A DNA stretch of 64,000 nucleotides. Origin: an uncultured Prevotellaceae bacterium. GTDB taxonomy: Bacteria; Bacteroidota; Bacteroidia; Bacteroidales; Muribaculaceae. Shown piece by piece: positions 32,526 through 40,761 of this stretch (its first letter is position 1; every line of letters begins with the position of its first letter). A model generated the notes under the pieces. That model did not search any database, was not told the DNA's origin, and was given only the letters and a program-made list of their open reading frames with translations. Made by a program: the position numbers and the translations under genes. The stretch covers positions 36,042 to 100,041 of the forward strand of contig ONMF01000021.1 in NCBI GenBank assembly GCA_900318865.1, read 5' to 3'.

Positions 32526-34367
32526 ATGTTAGAAAAAACCAAAGAATTGTTCCGGCAGAGCATCGTGGTGCGTTTTTCGGGCGATTCGGGCGACGGCATG
32601 CAGCTGGCGGGGACCATCTTCTCGAATGTGTCGGCCGAAGTGGGCGACCAAATCTCGACCTTCCCCGACTATCCCGCCGAGGTGCGCGCTCCGCAAGGCT
32701 CGCTCAATGGCGTGTCGGGATTCCAAGTTCACATCGGTCATGGCGTGCACACTCCCGGCGATGAATGCGACGTGCTTGTGGCCATGAACCCGGCAGCACT
32801 CAAGCAGAACGCCGGCTTCCTGCGCCGCGGCGGCGTGGCCATCGTGGACATCGACTCGTTCAAAAAAGCCGACTTGGAAAAAGCCCTGTTCACCACCGAC
32901 GACCCCTACACCGAAATCGACCTGAAAGCCCAGGTGGTGGAAGTTCCCATGACCTCGATGGTCAAGGCAGCCCTTGCCGACAGCGGCATGGACTTCAAAG
33001 CCCAAATGAAATGCCGAAATATGTTTGCGCTGGGATTGGTGTGCTGGCTGTTCAACATGCCGCTGGATGGCGCATTGCACTTCCTGCAGAAGAAATTCGA
33101 GAAAAAACCGGCTGTCTACCAAGCCAACGCCACCGTGGTGCGCGGCGGCTACGATTACGGCCACAACATACACGCCTCGGTGTCGACCTATCGCATCGAG
33201 AGCGACAAGGCCCGCCCGGGCACCTACACCGATGTCAACGGAAACAAAGCCACCGCATGGGGCTTGATTCTGGCATCGGAGAAGAGCGGACGCCCCTTGT
33301 TTCTGGGCTCCTACCCCATCACTCCCGCCACCGACATCCTGCATGAGCTGGCCAAGCGCCGCGACCTGGGCGTGAAAGCCTGCCAGATGGAGGACGAGAT
33401 AGGCGGCATCTGCGCGGCCCTGGGAGCGTCGTTTGCTGGCCACCTGGCCGTCACCAGCACCTCGGGACCCGGCTTGGCACTGAAAAGCGAGGCACTGGGG
33501 CTGGGCGTGATGGCCGAGCTGCCGCTGGTGCTCATCGATGTGCAGCGCGGCGGACCGTCGACCGGCCTGCCCACCAAGACCGAGCAGACCGACCTGCTGC
33601 AGGCACTGTACGGACGCAGCGGAGAGTGCCCGCTGGTGGTGCTCGCCGCACTGTCGCCCACCGACTGCTTCCACATGGCCTTTGAGGCCGCACGCCTCGC
33701 CATCGAGCACATGACACCGGTCATTCTGCTCACCGACGCCTTCATCGCCAATGGCTCTTCGGCCTGGCGCATCCCCGACGACGACGATTATCCCGCCATC
33801 CACCCCAACTACGTGCCCGATGAATTGCGCGACGGCTGGCGTGCCTACCAGCGCAACGCCGAGGGAGTGCGTTACTGGGCCATCCCCGGCACCGAGGGAC
33901 TGCAGCACCGTGTGGGAGGCCTTGAAAAAGATTATGAATCGGGCGTGCTGTCGAACGACCCGCTCAACCACGAGCGCATGGTCAACGCACGCAAGCAAAA
34001 GGTGGCCAACGTGGCACGCCACATCCCCGAGCAGGAACTGCTGGGCGATGCCGATGCCGACACCGTGCTCGTGGGATGGGGTGGCACCTACGGACACCTC
34101 TACACCGCCATGGAGCAGCTGCATGAGCAGGGCCGGAAAATCGCTTTCACGCAGTTCCGATACATCAACCCGCTGCCCGCCAACACCCGCGAGCTGCTCA
34201 CACGCTTCAAGCGAGTGATTGTGGCCGAACTCAACGATGGGCAGTTTGCCCGCTATCTGCAAGCCGAGATTCCTGAACTTAACATTTGCCGCATCAACAA
34301 GGTGCAGGGACAGCCGTTCCTCGTGCACGAGATTGTGGACCAAGTGAACAACATCATGGAGGGATAA
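32526..34367 (+). CDS. korA: 2-oxoglutarate:ferredoxin oxidoreductase, gamma-alpha fusion subunit
   Basis: 613 residues. The N-terminal gamma domain (about 1-190) begins SIVVRFSGDSGDGMQLAGTI. The alpha domain follows with GSYPITPATDILHELAKRRD, CQMEDEIGGICAALGASFAG and QRGGPSTGLPTKTEQTDLL, and ends in a C-terminal domain III with EGLQHRVGGLEKDYESGVLS. Together with KorB it oxidatively decarboxylates 2-oxo acids (probably 2-oxoglutarate) to acyl-CoA with ferredoxin as acceptor, or runs the reductive reaction in anaerobes. korB starts five bases downstream. Substrate choice between 2-oxoglutarate and other 2-oxo acids rests on family similarity. Confidence 0.9.
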   Translation: MLEKTKELFRQSIVVRFSGDSGDGMQLAGTIFSNVSAEVGDQISTFPDYPAEVRAPQGSLNGVSGFQVHIGHGVHTPGDECDVLVAMNPAALKQNAGFLRRGGVAIVDIDSFKKADLEKALFTTDDPYTEIDLKAQVVEVPMTSMVKAALADSGMDFKAQMKCRNMFALGLVCWLFNMPLDGALHFLQKKFEKKPAVYQANATVVRGGYDYGHNIHASVSTYRIESDKARPGTYTDVNGNKATAWGLILASEKSGRPLFLGSYPITPATDILHELAKRRDLGVKACQMEDEIGGICAALGASFAGHLAVTSTSGPGLALKSEALGLGVMAELPLVLIDVQRGGPSTGLPTKTEQTDLLQALYGRSGECPLVVLAALSPTDCFHMAFEAARLAIEHMTPVILLTDAFIANGSSAWRIPDDDDYPAIHPNYVPDELRDGWRAYQRNAEGVRYWAIPGTEGLQHRVGGLEKDYESGVLSNDPLNHERMVNARKQKVANVARHIPEQELLGDADADTVLVGWGGTYGHLYTAMEQLHEQGRKIAFTQFRYINPLPANTRELLTRFKRVIVAELNDGQFARYLQAEIPELNICRINKVQGQPFLVHEIVDQVNNIMEG

Positions 34368-34372
34368 ACATC

Positions 34373-35395
34373 ATGGAACAGAACACCCAACAACCCTATC
34401 AGCCAAAAGATTTCAAAAGCGACCAAACCGTGCGCTGGTGCCCCGGATGCGGCGACCATGCCGTGCTCAACGTGCTGCACAAAGCCATGGCCGAACTGGG
34501 CATACCCCCACACATGAACGCCGTGATTTCGGGCATCGGATGCTCCTCGCGCCTGCCTTATTACATGAACACCTACGCCTTCCACACCATTCACGGGCGC
34601 GGCGGCGCGGTAGCCACCGGATTTAAGACCGCGCGGCCCGACATGACGGTGTGGCAAGTGGCTGGCGACGGCGACGGGCTGGCCATCGGCGGCAACCACT
34701 TCATTCATGAGGTGCGCCGCAACGTGGACCTGAACCTGCTGCTGCTCAACAACAAGATTTACGGCCTCACCAAGGGGCAGTACTCTCCCACGAGCGACCG
34801 CGGATTTGTTTCCAAATCATCGCCCTACGGCACCACCGAAGACCCCTTCATCCCCGCCGAGCTGGTGTTTGGCGCCAGGGGCACGTTCTTTGCGCGCGGC
34901 ATCGACGTGGAACTGAAAATCTCACAGGAAATCATGACCGAGGCAGTGAAGCACAAAGGCTGCTCGGTGGTGGAAATTTTGCAAAACTGCATGATTTTCA
35001 ACAACGGCATCCACAATTACATCACCGCCCGGGAAACCCGAGCCGACCGCACCATCCACCTTGTGCACGGACAAAAGATGATTTTCGGAAAAAATCTCGA
35101 CAAGGGACTGGTACAAGACGGATTCGGACTGAAGGCAGTGACCATCGGCCAGGACGGCTACACCATCGACGATGTGCTCGTGCACGACGCTTGCTGCGAA
35201 AGCAACTTCCTGCACCAGCAGCTGGCCATGATGGACGGCACCACCCTGCCGCTGGCCATCGGCGTGATCCGCAATGTGGAAGCACCCACCTACGAAGCCG
35301 AGGTGGAGGCCCAGGTTGAAGACGTGAAAGCCCGCCACGGCTATCACAACCTGCGCGAGATGATTCTCGACGGCGACACCTGGCAGGTGGACTGA
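34373..35395 (+). CDS. korB: 2-oxoglutarate:ferredoxin oxidoreductase beta subunit
   Basis: 340 residues from the ATG at 34373. The cysteine motif WCPGCGDHAVLN and C in GIGCSSRLPYY serve the 4Fe-4S cluster. The thiamine diphosphate motif runs from AGDGDGLAIGGNHF to LLNNKIYGLTKGQ. C-terminal part NEKIYG-type region is complete and ends LDGDTWQVD. Partner of KorA in the same operon, which ends at the strong terminator at 35423. Confidence 0.93.
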   Translation: MEQNTQQPYQPKDFKSDQTVRWCPGCGDHAVLNVLHKAMAELGIPPHMNAVISGIGCSSRLPYYMNTYAFHTIHGRGGAVATGFKTARPDMTVWQVAGDGDGLAIGGNHFIHEVRRNVDLNLLLLNNKIYGLTKGQYSPTSDRGFVSKSSPYGTTEDPFIPAELVFGARGTFFARGIDVELKISQEIMTEAVKHKGCSVVEILQNCMIFNNGIHNYITARETRADRTIHLVHGQKMIFGKNLDKGLVQDGFGLKAVTIGQDGYTIDDVLVHDACCESNFLHQQLAMMDGTTLPLAIGVIRNVEAPTYEAEVEAQVEDVKARHGYHNLREMILDGDTWQVD

Positions 35396-35422
35396 CCCCA
35401 CGCCACACAACCCCAAAAGAAA

Positions 35423-35467
35423 CCGTGCCGGAGTTTTGGTGAACTCTCCGGCACGGTTCCTTTTTTT
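35423..35467 (+). terminator. Strong terminator of korAB
   Basis: Perfect 11-base stem CCGTGCCGGAG (35423-35433) with CTCCGGCACGG (35446-35456), followed by TTCCTTTTTTT. The minus strand has a weaker T-rich tract, so it may also serve the convergent gene at 35496. Confidence 0.92.
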
Positions 35468-35495
35468 CTATTCCCTTCTCCAAATGGCCGCCGCG

Positions 35496-36023
35496 TCACT
35501 TCACACGCGTGTCGTCCATCCGGTCGCTGTCCATCTCAATCTTGGTGACGATGCGGCGCGTGTCGCCCCGCCAGGGCACCACACCTTTGTATTCTTCATA
35601 AGTGAGCACCACCCGCCGGCCGTTGCTCTCCCACCGCTTGGCCTCGCTGGCCACGCTGTCGCTCACGATGGAGAAGAAGAAATCACTTTGATACACCAGC
35701 ACCGTGTCCTCGATAAATTTTCTCGACAACATTTCGCCCTCGTAGGTCTTGAACACCGTCCCCTGGTTGCTCACGTGCATAATCCAGCCTTTTTCCTGAC
35801 TGATGGCATAGGGATGATAATAGCGCTGCCAAATCCACCACCCCAAGAAAACGGCCAGCAGCGCAATCAACGTCAGCAACACGATGCGCAACGAGTTGTG
35901 GCGGCGGCGAATGGTGGATTCCTCAATTTCGCGGTCCTCGCGCTCCTGCGCTGTCTCGACGTGCGGAGCCTCAGGGGCAGGCTCATTGTCGCTCATGAAA
36001 TAGTCGTCAAAATTATCGTCCAT
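35496..36023 (-). CDS. Conserved Bacteroidota membrane protein, unknown function
   Basis: 175 residues from the ATG at 36023 (MDDNFDDYFMSDNEPAPEAP). An acidic cytoplasmic N-terminus and a basic RRRHNSLR stretch precede one membrane helix (IVLLTLIALLAVFLGWWIW, about 46-64). The rest is a small extracytoplasmic domain that starts ISQEKGWIMHVSNQGTVFKT and includes YEGEMLSRKFIEDTVLVYQS. This layout is widespread in Bacteroidota, but I know no function. Single gene with its own -7 element at 36056, convergent with korAB. Confidence 0.7.
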   Translation of the reverse strand: MDDNFDDYFMSDNEPAPEAPHVETAQEREDREIEESTIRRRHNSLRIVLLTLIALLAVFLGWWIWQRYYHPYAISQEKGWIMHVSNQGTVFKTYEGEMLSRKFIEDTVLVYQSDFFFSIVSDSVASEAKRWESNGRRVVLTYEEYKGVVPWRGDTRRIVTKIEMDSDRMDDTRVK

Positions 36024-36055
36024 CTTCAATGGTTGTTTTCTTGTTTTTTTCTTCG

Positions 36056-36063
36056 CAAAGGTA
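36056..36063 (-). promoter_or_regulatory. -7 element of the gene at 35496
   Basis: Minus strand TACCTTTG, 32 bases upstream of the ATG at 36023. Confidence 0.55.
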
Positions 36064-36125
36064 ATGATTTGTTTCCAATCCCGCACCGCTTTCGCCGCAA
36101 AAAAAGCAGGCTCCCCGCCAGCGGA

Positions 36126-37130
36126 TTATTCCTGAGGCTTTTTCTTTTCAACGGCAATGCACAGGAAGGCAAAGATACCGAGCACTATCAGCAGCAGTTG
36201 CTGAACACCCCACACCAGCCACGAGAACGCCGAGGCCTGCGCATCGTAAGGCGTGGACGGCGGGAAGGCCCCCACCCCGTAAAGCGACAAGCCAAAGATA
36301 ATGGCAAACTGCCACGGGCCCAGGCCACCGTTCGACGGCACCGCCATGCCGATGGAACTGAGCACAAACAGCACCAGCACGGGCAGCACGCCCAAGTGGC
36401 TGGTGAAGGAGAATGCCTTGCTGGCAATATACAACTGCAAGAAATAGCACCCCCAAATCAGCACCGTGTAAAGCAGAAACTGCCATTTCCCTTCCATCTT
36501 AGCAATCGTGGCCAAGCCCTGCCACAGGTCGCGCACGATGGCTCGCGCACGCGCCAGCACCACGTTTTCGCTGGTGCTGCGGTAAATCCACACCAGCGAG
36601 GCAATGCCCACCAGGCACAGCACTCCCACTCCCATCACAATCCAGGCATTGGCCTCCTCGCCGCCACGCTGCCCCAAGAACTTCAGGAAAGCATCCTGGG
36701 CAAGGAAAAACGTCACCAGCGTGAGCAGTGCCACCACCACGGTGTCGCTCAGGCGGTCGCCCACCATCGAGCCCAGCACCTGCGAGAACGACGCGCGCTC
36801 ACGGCGTGCTATGTAGCTCGTGCGCCACACCTCGCCCAGCCTGGGAAACAGTAAGTTCACAAAGTAGGTGCCGAAGATGGAGTTCACCAGAGCCAGCAGC
36901 GGCGGATGCACATCGATGGCCCGCAGCTGCAGGCGCCAGCGAAGGGCTCTGAACACATGGCTCATGATGCTCACCACTATCACCGGCACAAACCACCAGT
37001 AGTTCACGTCCTGCTGCAGACTCTTTTTAATGGCATCAATGTCGACATTTTTATACAGAAACCAGGCCAACCCGACGCTGATTGCCACCGGGATGCCATA
37101 TTTCAACAGTGCTGAAACAACTTTTTTCAC
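36126..37130 (-). CDS. Flippase-like integral membrane protein (LPG_synthase_TM family)
   Basis: 334 residues with about eight membrane helices and no soluble domain. It starts MKKVVSALLKYGIPVAISVG. Family signatures include FRALRWRLQLRAIDV, NLLFPRLGEVWRTSYIARRE, MVGDRLSDTVVVALLTL and SSIGMAVPSNGGLGPWQFAI. Relatives are the transmembrane part of lysylphosphatidylglycerol synthases and stand-alone YbhN-like proteins thought to flip or move lipids. Substrate unknown. Divergent from rsmA with promoters that share one inverted repeat. Confidence 0.85.
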   Translation of the reverse strand: MKKVVSALLKYGIPVAISVGLAWFLYKNVDIDAIKKSLQQDVNYWWFVPVIVVSIMSHVFRALRWRLQLRAIDVHPPLLALVNSIFGTYFVNLLFPRLGEVWRTSYIARRERASFSQVLGSMVGDRLSDTVVVALLTLVTFFLAQDAFLKFLGQRGGEEANAWIVMGVGVLCLVGIASLVWIYRSTSENVVLARARAIVRDLWQGLATIAKMEGKWQFLLYTVLIWGCYFLQLYIASKAFSFTSHLGVLPVLVLFVLSSIGMAVPSNGGLGPWQFAIIFGLSLYGVGAFPPSTPYDAQASAFSWLVWGVQQLLLIVLGIFAFLCIAVEKKKPQE

Positions 37131-37140
37131 GATTTTTTCT

Positions 37141-37169
37141 TAACTTTGCCTTTGGAATTGGCAAAGGTA
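37141..37169. promoter_or_regulatory. Overlapping divergent promoters in an inverted repeat
   Basis: TAACTTTG (37141-37148, plus, for rsmA) and TACCTTTG on the minus strand (37169-37162, for 36126) face away from one another. CTTTGCC and GGCAAAG inside them form a perfect inverted repeat. Confidence 0.6.
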
Positions 37170-37188
37170 ATGATAATTACGCAAAAAA

Positions 37189-37992
37189 ATGCAGAAAGTA
37201 CGCGCAAAAAAGTCACTCGGACAGCACTTCCTCGTCGATTTGGACATTGCTGAACGCATCGCCCTGTCTCTGAGCGGACACAGGCAGTTGCCCGTCCTGG
37301 AAGTGGGGCCAGGCATGGGAGTGCTCACCCAGTTCCTGCTCCGGCAGGGCCTGGACTTGACCGTGGTGGAACTGGACCGCGACAGCGTGGCCTACCTCAA
37401 CACCAATTTTCCGCAACTTGCGGGCCGCATCATCGAGGCCGATTTCCTCAAGCTCGACTTGAAGCAGATCTACGGCGACCGGCCATTCTGCATCATCGGC
37501 AATTATCCTTACAACATCTCGTCGCAGATTTTGTTCAAAGTGCTCGATTATAAGGACCAGGTGGTGTGCTGCAGCGGCATGTTCCAGCGCGAGGTGGCAC
37601 AGCGAGTGGCCGCCGGGCCGGGCAGTAAAACCTACGGAATCCTCTCGGTGCTGTTGCAGGCATGGTACGACATCGAGTACCTCTTCACCGTCGACGAGCA
37701 TGTGTTCAACCCGCCGCCCAAGGTCAAAAGCGGCGTCATCCGCCTCACGCGCAACCAGGTGCAGCACCTCGACTGCAACGAACGCCTGATGCGCACCGTG
37801 GTGAAGACGGCTTTCGGGCAGCGCAGGAAAACGCTGCGCAACTCGTTGCGACCGCTTTTGCCGCCCGGTGTGACAGCACCTCTGGAACGACCCGTTTTCG
37901 GCCTACGGCCCGAGCAACTGAGCGTAGCACAATTTATCGAACTGACCAATATCATCAACGAGGCTCAAGGCCATAACCCAGCAGCGCCATGA
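37189..37992 (+). CDS. rsmA: 16S rRNA A1518/A1519 dimethyltransferase
   Basis: 267 residues. KsgA motifs: KSLGQHFLVD at the N-terminus, SAM-binding LEVGPGMGVLTQFL, ELDRDSVAYL, the catalytic motif IIGNYPYNISSQILF, and MFQREVAQRVAAGPGSKTYG. It dimethylates two adjacent adenosines in helix 45 of 16S rRNA late in 30S assembly. The stop overlaps the mgtE start by four bases (ATGA), so the two are coexpressed. Confidence 0.96.
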   Translation: MQKVRAKKSLGQHFLVDLDIAERIALSLSGHRQLPVLEVGPGMGVLTQFLLRQGLDLTVVELDRDSVAYLNTNFPQLAGRIIEADFLKLDLKQIYGDRPFCIIGNYPYNISSQILFKVLDYKDQVVCCSGMFQREVAQRVAAGPGSKTYGILSVLLQAWYDIEYLFTVDEHVFNPPPKVKSGVIRLTRNQVQHLDCNERLMRTVVKTAFGQRRKTLRNSLRPLLPPGVTAPLERPVFGLRPEQLSVAQFIELTNIINEAQGHNPAAP

Positions 37993-39383
37993 AAGAGTAT
38001 ACTGAAGACTATCTGAAGCAAATCAACGAGCTCATCGACAACAAGGACGAGGCGCAAGTTCTGGAACAAATCAAGGACATGCACCCTGCCGACATCGCCG
38101 AGCTGGTGAGTGACCTCGATGCCAATGAGGCGTTGTTTATCATGCAACTGCTCGATGAGGAAACGGCGGCCGATGTGCTGGTGGAACTCGACGAGGACCA
38201 GCGTTCCGACCTGCTGGAACTCATGCCGCACGAGGACCTGGCCCGCCAACTCGAGCAGATGGACGCCAACGACGCTGTGGACGTGATTCAAGAGCTCGAT
38301 GAGGAAGACCGCGAAGATGTGATTAACCGCATCGACGACGTGGAGCAAGCCGGCGACATCGTGGACCTGCTGCAGTACGACGAGGACACCGCCGGCGGCC
38401 ACATGAGCACCGAGATGATTGTGGTGAACGAAAACATGTCCATGCCCGACTGCATCAAGGCCATGCGCGAGCAGGCCGAGGACATGGACGAAATCTACAA
38501 CATCTATGTCGTCGACGACGACAACAAGCTCAAGGGCATCTTCCCGCTGAAAACCACCATCACCAACCCCAGCGCCAACAAGATAAAATACGTCATGGAG
38601 CCCGACCCCATCAGCGTCAAGACCGACACCCCCATCGACGACGTGGCTCTGGACTTCGAGAAATACGACCTAGTGGCCATGCCGGTGGTTGACTCCATCG
38701 GCCGCCTCGTGGGACGCATCACGGTGGACGACATCATGGACCAGGTGCGCGAACAAAGCGAGCGCGACTATCAGTTGGCTTCGGGTCTTGCCACCGATGT
38801 GGAGACCGACGACAGCGTGCTGGCGCAAGTCAAGGCTCGCCTGCCCTGGCTGTTCATCGGGCTGGTGGGCGGCATCGCCAACGCCATGATTCTCGATGGA
38901 GGCGATGGTGAGTCGGCGCTGCTGCAGGTACTGCCCGGCATGGCGCTGTTCATCCCGCTCATTGGCGGCACGGGCGGCAACGTGGGCACGCAGTCGAGCG
39001 CTATCGTTGTGCAGGGCTTGGCCAACGGCAGCCTCAACATCCGGCACTCGATGAAACACCTGATTAAGGAGTTTGGCGTGGCTGTGCTCAATGCCATCAT
39101 CATCTCGGCGCTGGTGTTCCTTTACAACTGGCTATTCCCGGCCGACGACGACCCCACCAAGGCACAAATCACCACCATGGCGGTGACTATCTCACTGTTT
39201 TGCGTCATCTTGTTTGCGTCGGTCTTCGGCTCCTTCGTGCCCATTGTGCTCGAAAAGCTCAAAATCGACCCCGCCATCGCCACCGGCCCGTTTGTCACGG
39301 TGACCAACGACATCGTGGGCATGATCATCTACATGGGCGTGAGCACGTGGCTCATCACCACCTTCACTGGCATGATGCTGTAG
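37989..39383 (+). CDS. mgtE: Magnesium transporter MgtE
   Basis: 464 residues. N-terminal acidic helical MgtE_N domain (about 20-125, rich in DELDEED motifs), two CBS domains (about 130-255; MSTEMIVVNENMSMPDCIKA and VMEPDPISVKTDTPIDDVAL), a connecting helix, and five membrane helices starting at ARLPWLFIGLVGG. The pore signature PLIGGTGGNVGTQSSAIVVQ is intact. Cytosolic domains gate the channel by sensing Mg2+. Translationally coupled to rsmA. Confidence 0.95.
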   Translation: MKEYTEDYLKQINELIDNKDEAQVLEQIKDMHPADIAELVSDLDANEALFIMQLLDEETAADVLVELDEDQRSDLLELMPHEDLARQLEQMDANDAVDVIQELDEEDREDVINRIDDVEQAGDIVDLLQYDEDTAGGHMSTEMIVVNENMSMPDCIKAMREQAEDMDEIYNIYVVDDDNKLKGIFPLKTTITNPSANKIKYVMEPDPISVKTDTPIDDVALDFEKYDLVAMPVVDSIGRLVGRITVDDIMDQVREQSERDYQLASGLATDVETDDSVLAQVKARLPWLFIGLVGGIANAMILDGGDGESALLQVLPGMALFIPLIGGTGGNVGTQSSAIVVQGLANGSLNIRHSMKHLIKEFGVAVLNAIIISALVFLYNWLFPADDDPTKAQITTMAVTISLFCVILFASVFGSFVPIVLEKLKIDPAIATGPFVTVTNDIVGMIIYMGVSTWLITTFTGMML

Positions 39384-39443
39384 CCCCCCTCCCTCTCTGA
39401 CTCTATATTCATTATTATAATCATCATTAAGCACTGTTATTGT

Positions 39444-40670
39444 ATGAGCAAAGTGATTATTATCGGCTGTGGCGGCGTGGGCACCGTGTGCGCCCACAAG
39501 TGCGCCCAGCACCCCGAAGTGTTCAGCGAAATCGTGATTGCCTCACGCACGCTGAGCAAGTGTCAAGCATTGGTCGACACCATCGGCAAGCCCAACGTCA
39601 GCGCCGACCAGGTCGATGCCGACGACATCGAGCAGCTGGTGGCCCTCTTCGAGCGGCACCGGCCCGAGCTGGTCATCAACCTGGCGCTGCCCTATCAAGA
39701 CCTCACCATCATGGAGGCCTGCCTGCGCTGCGGCGTGAACTATCTGGACACCGCCAACTATGAGCCCCGCGACGAGGCGCACTTTGAATACAGCTGGCAA
39801 TGGGCCTACCGCGAGCGGTTCGAGCAGGCCGGCCTGACGGCTATCCTGGGCTGCGGATTCGACCCGGGCGTCACCAGCATCTACACCGCGCATGCCGCCA
39901 AGCACCACTTCAAGGAAATTCACTACCTCGACATCGTGGACTGCAACGCCGGCAACCACGGCAAGGCATTTGCCACCAACTTCAACCCTGAAATCAACAT
40001 CCGCGAAATCACCCAAAAAGGCCTCTACTGGCAAGACGGGAAGTGGATTGAGACCGAGCCCCTCGAAATCCACCAGCCGCTCACCTACCCCAACATCGGC
40101 CCGCGCGAGAGCTATCTGATGCACCACGAGGAGATTGAATCGCTCGTCATCAACTATCCCACCATCAAGCGCGCCCGTTTCTGGATGACCTTCGGCGAAC
40201 AGTATCTGCGCTATCTTGACGTGATTCAGAACATCGGCATGAGCCGCATCGATGAGGTGGAATACGATGCTCCGCTGGCCGACGGCTCGGGCAATGCACG
40301 CGTAAAAATCGTGCCGCTGCAGTTCCTCAAGGCCGTGCTGCCCAATCCCCAGGATTTGGGCGAGAATTACACCGGCCAGACGAGTATCGGCTGCCGCATC
40401 AGCGGAATAGGGAAAGACGGGCAGCCGCTCACCTACTACATCTACAACAACTGCGACCACCACAAGGCCTTCGAGGAGACAGGCATGCAAGCCGTGAGTT
40501 ACACCACCGGCGTGCCGGCCATGACGGGTGCCATGATGTTCCTCAAGGGGCTGTGGCGCAAGCCCGGTGTGCACAACGTGGAGGAATTTGACCCCGACCC
40601 GTTCCTCGACGAGGTGGCACGCGCTGGCCTGCCCTGGCACGAGATGTTCAACATCGACCTGGAACTGTAA
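39444..40670 (+). CDS. Saccharopine-dehydrogenase family protein, probable carboxynorspermidine synthase
   Basis: 408 residues. N-terminal NADP-binding Rossmann fold begins KVIIIGCGGVGTVCAHKC. Motifs NLALPYQDLTIMEACL, NYLDTANYEP, ILGCGFDPGVTSIYTAHAAK and DCNAGNHG are those of carboxy(nor)spermidine dehydrogenases, which make norspermidine or spermidine precursors from diamine and aspartate semialdehyde. The decarboxylase partner gene is not in the window. Homospermidine or lysine-type dehydrogenases are the alternatives. Single gene followed by a terminator. Confidence 0.85.
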   Translation: MSKVIIIGCGGVGTVCAHKCAQHPEVFSEIVIASRTLSKCQALVDTIGKPNVSADQVDADDIEQLVALFERHRPELVINLALPYQDLTIMEACLRCGVNYLDTANYEPRDEAHFEYSWQWAYRERFEQAGLTAILGCGFDPGVTSIYTAHAAKHHFKEIHYLDIVDCNAGNHGKAFATNFNPEINIREITQKGLYWQDGKWIETEPLEIHQPLTYPNIGPRESYLMHHEEIESLVINYPTIKRARFWMTFGEQYLRYLDVIQNIGMSRIDEVEYDAPLADGSGNARVKIVPLQFLKAVLPNPQDLGENYTGQTSIGCRISGIGKDGQPLTYYIYNNCDHHKAFEETGMQAVSYTTGVPAMTGAMMFLKGLWRKPGVHNVEEFDPDPFLDEVARAGLPWHEMFNIDLEL

Positions 40671-40695
40671 CCCATCTTCGCACCGCAATGAATCA

Positions 40696-40737
40696 GCGAG
40701 CCGGCCTCCGCACATGGAAGCCGGCTCGCCGTTTTGC
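40696..40737 (+). terminator. Terminator after the carboxynorspermidine synthase gene
   Basis: GCGAGCCGGC (40696-40705) and GCCGGCTCGC (40720-40729) form a perfect ten-base stem followed by CGTTTTGC. It may act on both strands, since the convergent LRR gene ends at 40762. Confidence 0.75.
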
Positions 40738-40761
40738 TGCATGCCGCCGATGCGGCAGCCG

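Noticed and set aside
32529..34343. Minus-strand open frame of 604 codons opposite korA
   Set aside because: The composition is that of an antisense frame, with no family motif; korA is unambiguous.
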